Shown here: piece after piece, positions 1 through 7,764 of the stretch
Numbering within the stretch: the first letter of the stretch is position 1
Layout: each line of letters opens with the position of its first letter
Assembly: GCA_937896015.1 (NCBI GenBank)
Contig: CALBLR010000449.1
Span: forward strand, 1 to 18,996
Origin: an uncultured Prevotellaceae bacterium
Lineage (GTDB): Bacteria; Bacteroidota; Bacteroidia; Bacteroidales; Muribaculaceae
Reading direction: 5' to 3'
DNA length: 18,996 bases
Notes under the pieces: generated by a model
What the model saw: only the letters and a program-made list of their open reading frames with translations
What the model was told of the DNA's origin: nothing
Database searches by the model: none
Translations under genes and position numbers: made by a program

Positions 1-1215
1 TCCGCGCAGGGCCTTGTGGTTCTTTTGGTTCACATACTGCATGCTGCCCTCGAATTTGAGCCACTTGGTGAGCTCGGCGCGGCCCGAAAGCGAGAGGTTG
101 GTGCGCTTGAGGTCGGTGGTCTTGATCACACCACTCTGGTCGATGAAGCCTGCCGATGCGCGCACCGACATGCGGTCGTTACCGGCCTCGAGCGAGAGGT
201 TGTGCTTCTGCAAGAAGCCCGTTTGAATCACAGCGCCCGCATTGTCGTAATAGGGCACTGCGCCGTCGTATTTCGAGCCGAAGTGCGAGGTGTAGTAGTA
301 GTTGGTGGTGCCATAGGCGCCGTTGGCATACACGTCCTGGATTTTGGGCCAGCCGTAGGCCTTCGACCAAGAGAGCTGGTTGCTGTAGGTGACGCGGGCG
401 CGTCCGCTGTGGCCCTTCTTGGTGGTGATGATGATGGCGCCGTTGCTGGCGTCGCTACCATAGAGGGCTGCTGCAGCCGCACCCTTGAGCACGGTCATGC
501 TCTCGATGTCCTCGGGGTTGAAGTCATTGCCGCGCGATGAGAAGTCGGTGGAGCGCACACTCATGCCGGTCACGTCATCGGAAGCGGCAAAGCCGGTGGT
601 GGGGTTGAACGAAGAGTTGTTCATGGGCACACCGTCGACCACATACAGCGGTTGGTTGTTGCCCGAAAGCGATGTGGCGCTGCGCAGCACCACCGAGGTG
701 GATGCGCCCGGAGCGCCGCCCGAGCTGGTGACCGTCATGCCCGACACGCGGCCTTGCAGAGCCGAGATGAAGTCGGTGCGGCCCGACTCGGTGATGTCGA
801 CGGCCTTGATGTTTTGTGCCGAAGAGCCCACGGCCCTTGCCACACGCTTCATGCCAAACTCGGCGGTGATCACCACCTCGTTGAGCTGGTTGCTGTTGGT
901 GGCCATAGTCACTTGAGCCGCATTTGCGGCGTTCACTTCAAGCGATTTGTAGCCCACATACGAGAACACCAGAGTGGCGTTTTTGGCGGCTTTCAGCGAA
1001 TACCGGCCGTCGAGGTCGGTAACCGTGCCCTGCTTAGTGCCTTTCACCTTCACGGTGACACCAATCAGAGGTTCGCCATTGGAGTCTTTAACGACGCCAG
1101 TCACTTTGCCGTCTTGCGCAGCCGCAGTGAAGCCCACACTGCCGGAACTCGATATTCCGGCAGGCGCGCCACAAGCTATGGCCAGCGCAGCCAGCAATAC
1201 ACATTGCTTTTTCAT
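1..1215 (-). CDS. SusC/RagA-family TonB-dependent outer-membrane receptor, partial (N-terminal 405 residues)
   Basis: The reading frame opens at ATG 1215 on the minus strand and is still open at base 1, so the C-terminal barrel lies outside the window. It begins with an export signal (MKKQCVLLAALAIACG), followed at about residues 35-105 by a carboxypeptidase-regulatory-like beta domain (GVVKDSNGEPLIGVTV, FSYVGYKSL). The plug domain follows, with the SusC-type motifs LNEVVITAEFG, QPLYVVDGVPM (about 188-198) and AALYGSDASNGAIIITTKKG (about 246-265). Proteins of this family bind oligosaccharides, peptides or similar ligands at the cell surface and import them with TonB energy, normally paired with a SusD lipoprotein encoded downstream. 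The partner would lie left of the window, so the substrate cannot be read. The gene is divergent from proB. Family assignment is firm; ligand unknown. Confidence 0.95.
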   Translation of the reverse strand, partial: MKKQCVLLAALAIACGAPAGISSSGSVGFTAAAQDGKVTGVVKDSNGEPLIGVTVKVKGTKQGTVTDLDGRYSLKAAKNATLVFSYVGYKSLEVNAANAAQVTMATNSNQLNEVVITAEFGMKRVARAVGSSAQNIKAVDITESGRTDFISALQGRVSGMTVTSSGGAPGASTSVVLRSATSLSGNNQPLYVVDGVPMNNSSFNPTTGFAASDDVTGMSVRSTDFSSRGNDFNPEDIESMTVLKGAAAAALYGSDASNGAIIITTKKGHSGRARVTYSNQLSWSKAYGWPKIQDVYANGAYGTTNYYYTSHFGSKYDGAVPYYDNAGAVIQTGFLQKHNLSLEAGNDRMSVRASAGFIDQSGVIKTTDLKRTNLSLSGRAELTKWLKFEGSMQYVNQKNHKALRG

Positions 1216-1386
1216 ACGCACGTTTTGTTTAGTTTTAGAGTTTATTGTGGTTATATATATCAGGGAATTGAATATATCTCCAGCATTTTATCATTGCGAA
1301 TTTAAGCAAAATTTCACTAAAACCGCAAATTAGTCTGAAAAAATCAACAAAAAAGTGCATTTTAGGGTGAGTACTATTCTTTTTTG

Positions 1387-1408
1387 TTAACAATGTTTCA
1401 ATTGTTAA
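1387..1408. promoter_or_regulatory. 8-bp perfect dyad between the SusC-like gene and proB
   Basis: TTAACAAT - 6 nt - ATTGTTAA forms a perfect inverted repeat; the left arm also sits in the 10-bp palindrome TTGTTAACAA (1384-1393). It lies about 47 bases upstream of the proB -7 box and about 170 bases upstream of the SusC-like start. That is a plausible operator position, but the region is AT-rich and no binder is identified. Confidence 0.35.
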
Positions 1409-1454
1409 ATTTACGCCATGCGGCAATGCGCAAGCACCTTACGGGGAAAAGTTG

Positions 1455-1462
1455 TAAATTTG
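1455..1462 (+). promoter_or_regulatory. -7 box of the proBA promoter (TAAATTTG)
   Basis: TAAATTTG matches the Bacteroidetes -7 consensus TAnnTTTG exactly and ends 19 bases before the proB ATG, giving a leader of only about a dozen bases. No convincing TTTG -33 element is seen at the expected spacing. Confidence 0.6.
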
Positions 1463-1481
1463 CAGCAAAATACAATCCATT

Positions 1482-2600
1482 ATGACAAATACCGACAATG
1501 GCGGCTCGCAGTGGAGCCGCATCACCGTGAAGATAGGCAGCAATGTGCTCACGCGCCCCGACGGCACGCTCGACATAACGCGCATGAGTGCCATAGTCGA
1601 CCAGGTGGCACAACTGCGCCGCATGGGCGTGGAGGTGACTATGGTGTCGAGCGGCGCCATGGCCTGCGGACGCGGGCTGATGCGGGGCCGGTGCGACGAG
1701 CGGCAGCTCGACGCCGTGGCCGCCCGACAGCTGTATTCGGCCGTGGGCCAGGCGCAGCTCATGCGCCGCTACTGCGACTTCTTTGCCGACCACGGCATGG
1801 CCTGCGGGCAGGTGCTCACCACCAAGGCCAGCCTGGGCACACGCGCCCACTACCTCAACCAAAAGCGGTGCATGGAGGTGATGCTGGAGCACGGGGTGAT
1901 CCCAATCGTCAACGAGAACGACACCATTTCGGTGACCGAGCTGATGTTTACCGACAACGACGAGCTGTCGGGCCTGGTGGCCGCCATGATGGGCGCGCAG
2001 GCGCTGGTGATATTGAGCAACGTGGACGGCGTGTACGACGGCAACCCCGCCGACCCGGCCTCGCACGTGATAGCCACCATCGACCCGCGCCGCCGCCTGG
2101 CCGACACCAGCTTCATCCAGCAGAGCAAGTCGAGCTTCGGGCGGGGCGGCATGGCCACGAAATACGGCATTGCGCGCAAGGTGGCCAGCGAGGGCATTGC
2201 GGTGGCCATTGCCAACGGCCGCCGCACCGACATACTGCTGCACGTGGCCCGTGGCGACCGCTCGGTGCCCTACACGCTGTTTGCCCCGTCGGCGCGGCCT
2301 GTGTCGAGCCTCAAGAAGTGGATTGCCCACAGCGAGGGCTTTGCCAAGGGCGAGATTCACATCAACGCCGGCGCATGCCAGGCCCTGCTGGGCACCGGGC
2401 GCGCCACCAGCGTGCTGCCCGTGGGCGTGACTGCCGTGGAGGGCGACTTTAAGCGTGACGACATAGTGCGCGTCATAGGCCCCGACGGCGCTGTGGTGGC
2501 CTACGGACGCGTGGCCTGCGACTCGGCCAAGGCACGCGCCACGGCCGGGCAGCAGGGGGCACGCCCGCTCATCCACTACGACTACCTGTATATTGACTAA
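1482..2600 (+). CDS. proB: Glutamate 5-kinase with C-terminal PUA domain
   Basis: This cytoplasmic enzyme phosphorylates L-glutamate with ATP, the first committed step of proline synthesis. The 372-residue length fits two-domain ProB. The amino-acid-kinase domain shows VKIGSNVLT near the N-terminus (P-loop-like lysine/glycine motif), VSSGAMACG, NENDTIS (glutamate-site region) and FTDNDELSGLVAAMMGA, then LSNVDGVYDGNP and a glycine-rich GRGGMATK segment. The last ~95 residues (GEIHINAGACQALLGTGRAT onward) are a PUA domain. The ATG at 1482 is chosen because a -7 box ends 19 bases upstream. The next gene, proA, starts 13 bases after the stop, so the two are surely co-transcribed. In other bacteria the enzyme is feedback-inhibited by proline; nothing in the sequence settles that here. 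Confidence 0.97.
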   Translation: MTNTDNGGSQWSRITVKIGSNVLTRPDGTLDITRMSAIVDQVAQLRRMGVEVTMVSSGAMACGRGLMRGRCDERQLDAVAARQLYSAVGQAQLMRRYCDFFADHGMACGQVLTTKASLGTRAHYLNQKRCMEVMLEHGVIPIVNENDTISVTELMFTDNDELSGLVAAMMGAQALVILSNVDGVYDGNPADPASHVIATIDPRRRLADTSFIQQSKSSFGRGGMATKYGIARKVASEGIAVAIANGRRTDILLHVARGDRSVPYTLFAPSARPVSSLKKWIAHSEGFAKGEIHINAGACQALLGTGRATSVLPVGVTAVEGDFKRDDIVRVIGPDGAVVAYGRVACDSAKARATAGQQGARPLIHYDYLYID

Positions 2601-2613
2601 AAAATCAAGCTGT

Positions 2614-3849
2614 ATGAACATATTCGAACAGGCGCGCGAAGGCGCGCGCCAACTAAATTTGCTTAGCGAAGACCGCATCAACGCGGTGCTGCTGCATCTG
2701 GCCGACGCCACCATGGAGGCCCAGGGCGAAATTCTGGAGGCAAACGCCCGCGACCTTGCCCTGAAGGACCCGGCCGACCCGAACTACGACCGCCTGAAGC
2801 TGACCCCGGCACGCATTGCCGAAATCGCCGACGCGCTGCGCAGCGTGGCCGCCCTGCCGAGTCCGCTGGGGCGCACGCTGGCACAGTGGACGCGGCCCAA
2901 CGGCATGACCATCACCAAGGTGAGCGTGCCCTTTGGCGTGATAGGCGTCATCTATGAGGCCCGGCCCAATGTGACGTTCGACGTGTTTTCGCTGTGCCTG
3001 AAGGCCGGCAGCGCCGTGGTGATGAAGGGCGGCAAAGACGCCGATGAGTCAAACCGCGCCATTGCCGCACTCATTCACCGCGTGCTTGAGCAAGAAGGGC
3101 TGAGCACAGCGGTGGCCACACTGCTGCCTGCCACCCACGAGGCGGCGGCGCAGCTGATGCAGGCTGTGGGGCTGGTCGACCTCATAATTCCGCGCGGCGG
3201 ACGCAAGCTCATCGACTTTGTGCGCAGCCACTCGCTGGTGCCCGTAATCGAGACCGGCGCCGGCATTTGCCACGCCTACTTCCACCACAGCGGCGACCTT
3301 GACAAGGGCCGCCGCATAGTGCTAAACGCCAAGACGCGCCGCGTGAGCGTGTGCAACGCCCTCGACTGCCTGCTGGTGGACCGCAGCCGCATCGGCCAGC
3401 TGCCGGCGCTGGTCGAGCCGCTGGCTGCAAAAAATGTGGTGCTGCACGCCTGCCCCGAGGCGTTTGAGGCACTCGACGGGCACTACCCGCTGCTGCAGCA
3501 CGCCGATGACGGCTGCTGGGGTCGCGAGTGGAGGGACTACGCCATGTCGGTGCGCGTGGTGGGCGGCATCGACGAGGCGCTGAGCCACATAGCCCGCTAC
3601 TCGTCGCGCCACAGCGAGAGCATAATTGCCGACGACGCTGAGGCGTGCCGCCGCTTCACCCGCGAGGTGGATGCCGCCTGCGTCTACACCAACCTGCCCA
3701 CCTCGTTCACCGACGGCGGCCAGTTTGGCTTCGGAGCCGAGATAGGCATCAGCACACAGAAGCTGCACGCCCGCGGCCCCATGGGCCTGCCCGAAATCAC
3801 CACCTACAAATATGTGATTGCGGGCGACGGACAGACGCGCGAGCCATAA
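2614..3849 (+). CDS. proA: Glutamate-5-semialdehyde dehydrogenase (gamma-glutamyl phosphate reductase)
   Basis: It reduces gamma-glutamyl phosphate, made by ProB, to glutamate-5-semialdehyde with NADPH, the second step of proline synthesis. At 411 residues it is a full-length ProA of the aldehyde-dehydrogenase superfamily. Recognisable segments are FGVIGVIYEARPNVTFD, KGGKDADESNRA, DLIIPRGGRKLI, IETGAGICHAYF and RVSVCNALDCLLV, the last holding the catalytic cysteine in VCNA. The C-terminal block YTNLPTSFTDGGQFGFGAE and ARGPMGLPEITTYKY is also typical. A TTG seven codons upstream (2593), overlapping the proB stop, could serve as start, but the ATG at 2614 gives the normal family N-terminus. ProB and ProA often act as a complex, which fits the tight coupling. 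A hairpin terminator follows about 45 bases downstream. Confidence 0.97.
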   Translation: MNIFEQAREGARQLNLLSEDRINAVLLHLADATMEAQGEILEANARDLALKDPADPNYDRLKLTPARIAEIADALRSVAALPSPLGRTLAQWTRPNGMTITKVSVPFGVIGVIYEARPNVTFDVFSLCLKAGSAVVMKGGKDADESNRAIAALIHRVLEQEGLSTAVATLLPATHEAAAQLMQAVGLVDLIIPRGGRKLIDFVRSHSLVPVIETGAGICHAYFHHSGDLDKGRRIVLNAKTRRVSVCNALDCLLVDRSRIGQLPALVEPLAAKNVVLHACPEAFEALDGHYPLLQHADDGCWGREWRDYAMSVRVVGGIDEALSHIARYSSRHSESIIADDAEACRRFTREVDAACVYTNLPTSFTDGGQFGFGAEIGISTQKLHARGPMGLPEITTYKYVIAGDGQTREP

Positions 3850-3893
3850 CCCACTCCCCACCCATAATGGCAGAAGCTTTAACGACACAATAT

Positions 3894-3928
3894 TGGCGGC
3901 ATGCATTGATGCAATGTCGCCATTTTTT
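3894..3928 (+). terminator. Intrinsic terminator of proBA
   Basis: TGGCGGCATGCAT pairs with ATGCAATGTCGCCA (one bulged A and one G-U pair) around a 2-nt centre, immediately followed by six T residues (3923-3928). It sits 45-79 bases after the proA stop. Confidence 0.75.
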
Positions 3929-3929
3929 G

Positions 3930-3949
3930 CTATTTTTGTAGAAAATAGG
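3930..3949 (+). repeat. Palindromic promoter-like repeat, copy 1
   Basis: CTATTTTTGTAGAAAATAGG is the first of two identical 20-mers 73 bases apart. It contains arms CTATTTT / AAAATAG around TGTAG and a perfect -7 box, TATTTTTG (3931-3938). If active, it would start the TPR-gene transcript with a leader of roughly 80 bases carrying the hairpin-prone segment 3950-4002. Confidence 0.6.
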
Positions 3950-4002
3950 CTGCACCTCGGCAAAGCGTTCAAGCAAGCTTGACACTCTGCGCTCGGTTTG
4001 CA

Positions 4003-4022
4003 CTATTTTTGTAGAAAATAGG
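4003..4022 (+). repeat. Palindromic promoter-like repeat, copy 2, next to the TPR-gene start
   Basis: Second exact copy of the 20-mer, with -7 box TATTTTTG at 4004-4011. A TTGA at 3979-3982, 21 bases upstream of the -7 box, is a partial -33 match. The box ends only 13 bases before the ATG at 4025, so a transcript from here would be nearly leaderless. Between the copies lies the hairpin TCAAGC-AA-GCTTGA and a GCAAA...TTTGC pair. Confidence 0.6.
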
Positions 4023-4024
4023 AC

Positions 4025-5677
4025 ATGACCAAATTTTTGATTCACATAATGCTATTCCTGACGCTGGCCGCAGCAGTGGCCGGCTGCTCGGGAGCGTCCG
4101 ACAACCGCCTCACGGCTGTCGACAGCCTTATGTGGACAGCCCCCGACAGCTCGCTAAGGCTGCTTGCCGCAGTCGACACCGGGCGGCTGGACGAGGCCGA
4201 CCGCGCCTATTACGCACTGCTGCTGACGCAAGCCAACTACCGCAACTACATCAATGCCACATCCGACAGCCTGATTGGCCGCGCAGTGGCCTACTACGAG
4301 AAGCACGGCCCGCAGGAGCGACTCACCCGCGCCCTGCTATACAAAGGCGCGGTACTCGATGAGCTCAACCGCCACGCCGAAGCAATGCTAAGCTACAAAA
4401 AGGCCGAATTCGCAGCCGACTCAACCGACTACCGCAACCTGGCCCTTATACATTTAGGCATAGCTGAAATGTATAAGGACCTCTATGCCGGCAATGGAGC
4501 TGACATTGAAAACTACAAAGAGGCGTATTCGTATTTCGTAAAAACCGACAACAAGCCCAAGCAACTGATGTGCTTATCGTCAATTGGCCAAAGATTACGA
4601 ATGACAAACCCAACACTGGCCGAAAAATACTTAAGCAAGGCCCTATCGCTGGCCACTGCACTAAACGACAGCAATGAGATTTATGGCAACTTGGAGTTCT
4701 TGTCACGATGCTATTTCATTGACAAGGACTATGAAAAAGCCAAAGAGACTGCCCTAAAATGCATTGCCGAAGGGCGAAGCTGGGTATCCTACGACAGCTA
4801 CATAAATCTTGCCCGGGCTTATGCCAAGCTTCACAAGCCCGACTCAGCAAGAATATATATAAATAAGTGGAATGTGGACACAGCATGCGACTACCAGCGC
4901 GTTGAATACTACTACACGATGTCGGACTTATTTACTGAGGAAGGACGCGCTGTGGAAGCAAGCGCGCTGTTTAAACTCGCCGAAAGCCTATCAGACTCTA
5001 TGGCCAACACACCATCATTGAACAGCATCGCAAAAATTGACAGGGATGAGGTGAAGAACACGCTATGTGTAAATAAAAACGAAAAGCACAGCCAGCAACG
5101 GCTGTTCATTCTCATTATATTAGTAGTGGTCATCTGCTTCAGCGTTGTTTTATATTTGCTGCATTCCAAATCCAGACGCAAATCGCTGTACATAACAATG
5201 CTGCAAAAGCGAATGAGGGATGCGAATGAAAAAATAGAGGCCCAACGACATGCCTCATTGCTTGAAATGATGAATCGCGAAAAAAAATTAAGGCACATCA
5301 TATCAAAGCAAATCGAATCGTTTCAGCACCTTATTTCCACAAGCTACTATGAGCCGAAAAAGTTTGAGAACGAGTTCAACAAAGCATACAAACTCATACA
5401 AGAAAAAGACCAATGCTTTTGGACAGAACTACAATATTTTGTCGATGCAAATTACAACCACATAATCAGTAAGTGCCTTAAAACAAACCCCAACCTCTCA
5501 AAAGAAGAGATTGGCATAATTTGCCTGATGAGTTGTGGCTTTTCCTATATAGAAATTGCAATCTGCCTTGACTATAAAAAGGAATATATGAGCGTAAAGC
5601 GAAAGCGCATCGCACAAAAACTCGGCTTAAATGAAACGCTAATTAATTTTGTAAAAAGAGAAGCTAAACAGCAATAA
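4025..5677 (+). CDS. Lipobox-TPR-TM-HTH protein, probable membrane-anchored transcriptional regulator
   Basis: The 550-residue protein opens with a signal sequence ending in AAAVAGC (lipobox, Cys21). About 330 residues of helical tetratricopeptide-like repeats follow (for example HAEAMLSYKKAEFAA, LAEKYLSKALSLATAL, YEKAKETALKCIAEG). A single hydrophobic segment (about 360-380, LFILIILVVVICFSVVLYLL) leads into a charged coiled-coil stretch (about 385-430). The C-terminal ~50 residues (491 on: LSKEEIGIICLMSCGFSYIE, then MSVKRKRIAQKLG) resemble a LuxR-type helix-turn-helix. This layout suggests a periplasmic TPR sensor coupled through one membrane span to a cytoplasmic DNA-binding end, an architecture found in Bacteroidetes; the ligand is unknown. 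The second half is visibly more AT-rich than the flanking genes. Possible targets are the three envelope genes just downstream. Architecture is clear; regulatory role is inferred. Confidence 0.75.
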   Translation: MTKFLIHIMLFLTLAAAVAGCSGASDNRLTAVDSLMWTAPDSSLRLLAAVDTGRLDEADRAYYALLLTQANYRNYINATSDSLIGRAVAYYEKHGPQERLTRALLYKGAVLDELNRHAEAMLSYKKAEFAADSTDYRNLALIHLGIAEMYKDLYAGNGADIENYKEAYSYFVKTDNKPKQLMCLSSIGQRLRMTNPTLAEKYLSKALSLATALNDSNEIYGNLEFLSRCYFIDKDYEKAKETALKCIAEGRSWVSYDSYINLARAYAKLHKPDSARIYINKWNVDTACDYQRVEYYYTMSDLFTEEGRAVEASALFKLAESLSDSMANTPSLNSIAKIDRDEVKNTLCVNKNEKHSQQRLFILIILVVVICFSVVLYLLHSKSRRKSLYITMLQKRMRDANEKIEAQRHASLLEMMNREKKLRHIISKQIESFQHLISTSYYEPKKFENEFNKAYKLIQEKDQCFWTELQYFVDANYNHIISKCLKTNPNLSKEEIGIICLMSCGFSYIEIAICLDYKKEYMSVKRKRIAQKLGLNETLINFVKREAKQQ

Positions 5678-5742
5678 AATCACCCTAATCGGCCCTTGAA
5701 AAACGCCTCACTTACTCCCGATACAAACTTTTTACTTTTATC

Positions 5743-5777
5743 ATTTGTAATCTGCTATTAAGCAACGTATTACAAAT
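5743..5777. promoter_or_regulatory. 9-bp perfect dyad, candidate operator for the downstream envelope operon
   Basis: ATTTGTAAT (5743-5751) and ATTACAAAT (5769-5777) are perfect inverted repeats with centres 26 bases apart, about 44 bases upstream of the -7 box at 5821. The position suits an activator site, and the upstream neighbour encodes an HTH protein. There is no T-tract, so it does not read as a terminator. Confidence 0.45.
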
Positions 5778-5820
5778 TGGGTGACACAAGGTTTTTTTAT
5801 GTCTTTTCGCTATTTTGCCA

Positions 5821-5828
5821 TACCTTTG
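5821..5828 (+). promoter_or_regulatory. -7 box (TACCTTTG) of the 5855-8364 gene row
   Basis: Exact TAnnTTTG match ending 26 bases before ATG 5855. It lies inside the longer open frame that begins at 5777, which is why the start at 5855 was preferred. No clean TTTG -33 element is visible, which would fit an activator-dependent promoter. Confidence 0.55.
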
Positions 5829-5854
5829 CTTCGACAAAAACAACAAAACGAACG

Positions 5855-6211
5855 ATGCTAAAACTTAATTTTCTTAAGTTGTGTATTTGCTTGATTTGCA
5901 CAAGTTCCACACTGGCCGCAGAAAGGCAAATAAGCACAGTTGAAAAAAGGAAACACAACGGGCACTCTGAAACACCCACTGCGCCACCAACTGTGACTTA
6001 TGACGATGACGACGGCACTGTTAAGATCACAACCGACTCCACCCAGGTCGGCAGCGCTGTTACAGTAATCAATGAGTCGGGTGAAACCGAGCTGCAAGCA
6101 AACACCTATTCAACGAAATCCGTTTTTCCACTTTTCCCCCTTGATGGAGAGACGCTGAAAATTTCAATTGTCACAACAAGTGGCGACACATTCGAGGGGA
6201 CAATTTACTAA
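5855..6211 (+). CDS. Small exported beta-rich protein, DUF3244-like
   Basis: 118 residues. A signal peptide (MLKLNFLKLCICLICTSS, cleavage likely near TLAA) precedes a polar linker rich in His, Lys and Pro. A compact ~70-residue region of alternating hydrophobics follows (VKITTDS, AVTVINESGE, LKISIVTTSG) and ends in FEGTIY. The pattern of short strands, with a 'V-x-V-x-N-E-S-G' segment and a C-terminal G-T/E-F/Y end, is like the DUF3244 immunoglobulin-like exported proteins common in Bacteroides and Prevotella. The match is by eye and not certain. It is the first gene of a row of three envelope genes, 28 bases before the next. The upstream in-frame ATG at 5777 is disfavoured because the -7 box lies inside that extension and no signal peptide would then be N-terminal. 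Confidence 0.6.
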   Translation: MLKLNFLKLCICLICTSSTLAAERQISTVEKRKHNGHSETPTAPPTVTYDDDDGTVKITTDSTQVGSAVTVINESGETELQANTYSTKSVFPLFPLDGETLKISIVTTSGDTFEGTIY

Positions 6212-6239
6212 TTAATTCAACCCAAACAACTAAACAAAG

Positions 6240-7751
6240 ATGAACCTAAAAACGACGTTTATCTTCGGGCTGACAATGTTGGCCATGGCATCATGCCAAG
6301 ACACCGAGTTCGCGCCTGCTCCCGAAAAGCAGACAAGTAATCAAACAAACAGCATCAACAATGGCATTGGTTTGCTGAGTTTCAAATCCACAGATGAGCT
6401 GAATGAAGCCATGCAAACCATGCATGCCGTTCAGCGAGTGCCGAAAGGCATGATTGATGTACCTCTTGACACAGCCAGAGGAGATGATTTCAAAGACATA
6501 TTCACCCCTGTGGGCGAACTGAGGGAATATGCGCAAATCGACCCTATTATCGAACTTGAATTGGCCGCATCAAGAAACTACATCGAGGACTCTGGAATGT
6601 TTGATTCCACCCCTATATACGAAGCGTATGGTTACGATGATTTGGTTCCAGAGGACGACTTTGCAAAGTTGCTAAACGCACGTGGCGAGATAGAGGTGAA
6701 CGACACTGTATATAAAGTGTCGAAGCAAGGGACCTACTTCTTTCACGTGTCACTATATAAATACTTCACCAATCGGTATAAGGATTTAGAGTGCACCAAT
6801 GGCACGAAAGTATCCGACAAGACCTATTTAGTGGACGATAACGGCATATACCGTTATGAGACTTTCGACTCAATCGAAACGGTAGACGCAGAAGATTCCG
6901 TGTTGCCCGACACACTGGATGAGAACTTTAACATACCATTCACACCACCATTGAAAGCATCCTACTCCGAAGAGGTGCCGTGGGACAAACTTCCCACTTA
7001 TGATGCCGACGCTAAAACTATTATCGGCAAACTCTGGCAAAGCCTTTTCGGCCGCAACAAATCACAGACCTACAAAATTTCAAAAAAACGTAGGGTAAGA
7101 GGCAAATTCTACTTCTTCAACTATCGCGTGCACGAGTCAATAGGCGTGCAGGTGGAAATGCAAAAGAAGAACTGGGTTGGTTGGAGTGGAACTGTAGCCG
7201 ACAAGCTTACAATAAACTGGCACAATATCGTATTTGAAACAAAATACCCCTCACCAGTCCCCAGTGGTTACTATCAAAAGAATGCCATGGCTGTGTCACC
7301 AGCAGAAGAGCGTATGATGATTGGCTATACCGACAAGATTCCTGTGGTGTCCATTTTAGGATATGAGATAAGCGACAGCGAACTCAACTCATTGGTCAGC
7401 AAATCGGCAAGTGAAGTGTATTCATACCTGAAAGGTAAAATCGGCAAGCCAATACCTGGCAATGCAAGAGCCTATATGCTATATGGGGAGAGAAGAATTG
7501 TTACCATCTTGCCTGATGGGTATATTGACGGGAATCGCAAAAAAGAGATAGAGAAAAAGTTTTTTGACGATTGGAGGTTTGCTGTATCATTGAATTTAAC
7601 TAACTTCGCAAGCAGTTGGAAATCATGGTTGAAATTCATGAATGGCCAGTCGATAAGCAACCCCAAACTTATTTGCGGTGAGGTGAGAGTTGCCGCATCG
7701 CTCGACAACAAATGGGGTGGCATGAAAATAATCAAACAAGTAAAGAAATAA
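6240..7751 (+). CDS. Large lipoprotein of unknown function
   Basis: 503 residues with a lipoprotein signal ending LAMASC (Cys19), then an acidic Gln/Asn-rich linker (about 20-45), so it is likely anchored in the outer membrane. I do not recognise a catalytic domain. Visible features are a strongly acidic N-terminal half and an abrupt basic patch near 281-290 (KISKKRRVRGK). After that comes an aromatic stretch with FYFFNYRVHESIGVQVEMQ and KKNWVGWSGT, a pattern I associate with uncharacterised Bacteroides surface proteins. The C-terminal half has VSILGYEISDSELNSLV and YMLYGERRIVTILPDGY, and ends in a lysine-rich tail. Base composition is lower in G+C than proBA and trpS. It lies between a DUF3244-like protein and a small barrel protein in the same orientation, with 28- and 13-base gaps, suggesting a shared envelope role such as a surface complex. 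Function not assigned. Confidence 0.75.
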   Translation: MNLKTTFIFGLTMLAMASCQDTEFAPAPEKQTSNQTNSINNGIGLLSFKSTDELNEAMQTMHAVQRVPKGMIDVPLDTARGDDFKDIFTPVGELREYAQIDPIIELELAASRNYIEDSGMFDSTPIYEAYGYDDLVPEDDFAKLLNARGEIEVNDTVYKVSKQGTYFFHVSLYKYFTNRYKDLECTNGTKVSDKTYLVDDNGIYRYETFDSIETVDAEDSVLPDTLDENFNIPFTPPLKASYSEEVPWDKLPTYDADAKTIIGKLWQSLFGRNKSQTYKISKKRRVRGKFYFFNYRVHESIGVQVEMQKKNWVGWSGTVADKLTINWHNIVFETKYPSPVPSGYYQKNAMAVSPAEERMMIGYTDKIPVVSILGYEISDSELNSLVSKSASEVYSYLKGKIGKPIPGNARAYMLYGERRIVTILPDGYIDGNRKKEIEKKFFDDWRFAVSLNLTNFASSWKSWLKFMNGQSISNPKLICGEVRVAASLDNKWGGMKIIKQVKK

Positions 7752-7764
7752 AAAAACTGAAACG

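Noticed and set aside
1325..1351. Possible minus-strand promoter for the SusC-like gene (TAATTTGC near 1332-1325 and TTTG near 1351-1348)
   Set aside because: The -7 match is one base short of TAnnTTTG and the spacer is about 15 rather than 19-21 bases; the region is A+T-rich enough for chance matches.
1398..2714. 438-residue minus-strand open frame opposite proB
   Set aside because: Antisense shadow of a high-G+C gene; His/Ala/Val/Gly-rich composition without domains, while proB on the plus strand is unambiguous.
5777..5854. Upstream ATG extension of the DUF3244-like gene
   Set aside because: It would bury the -7 box at 5821-5828 and displace the signal peptide from the N-terminus; it also overlaps the dyad arm.
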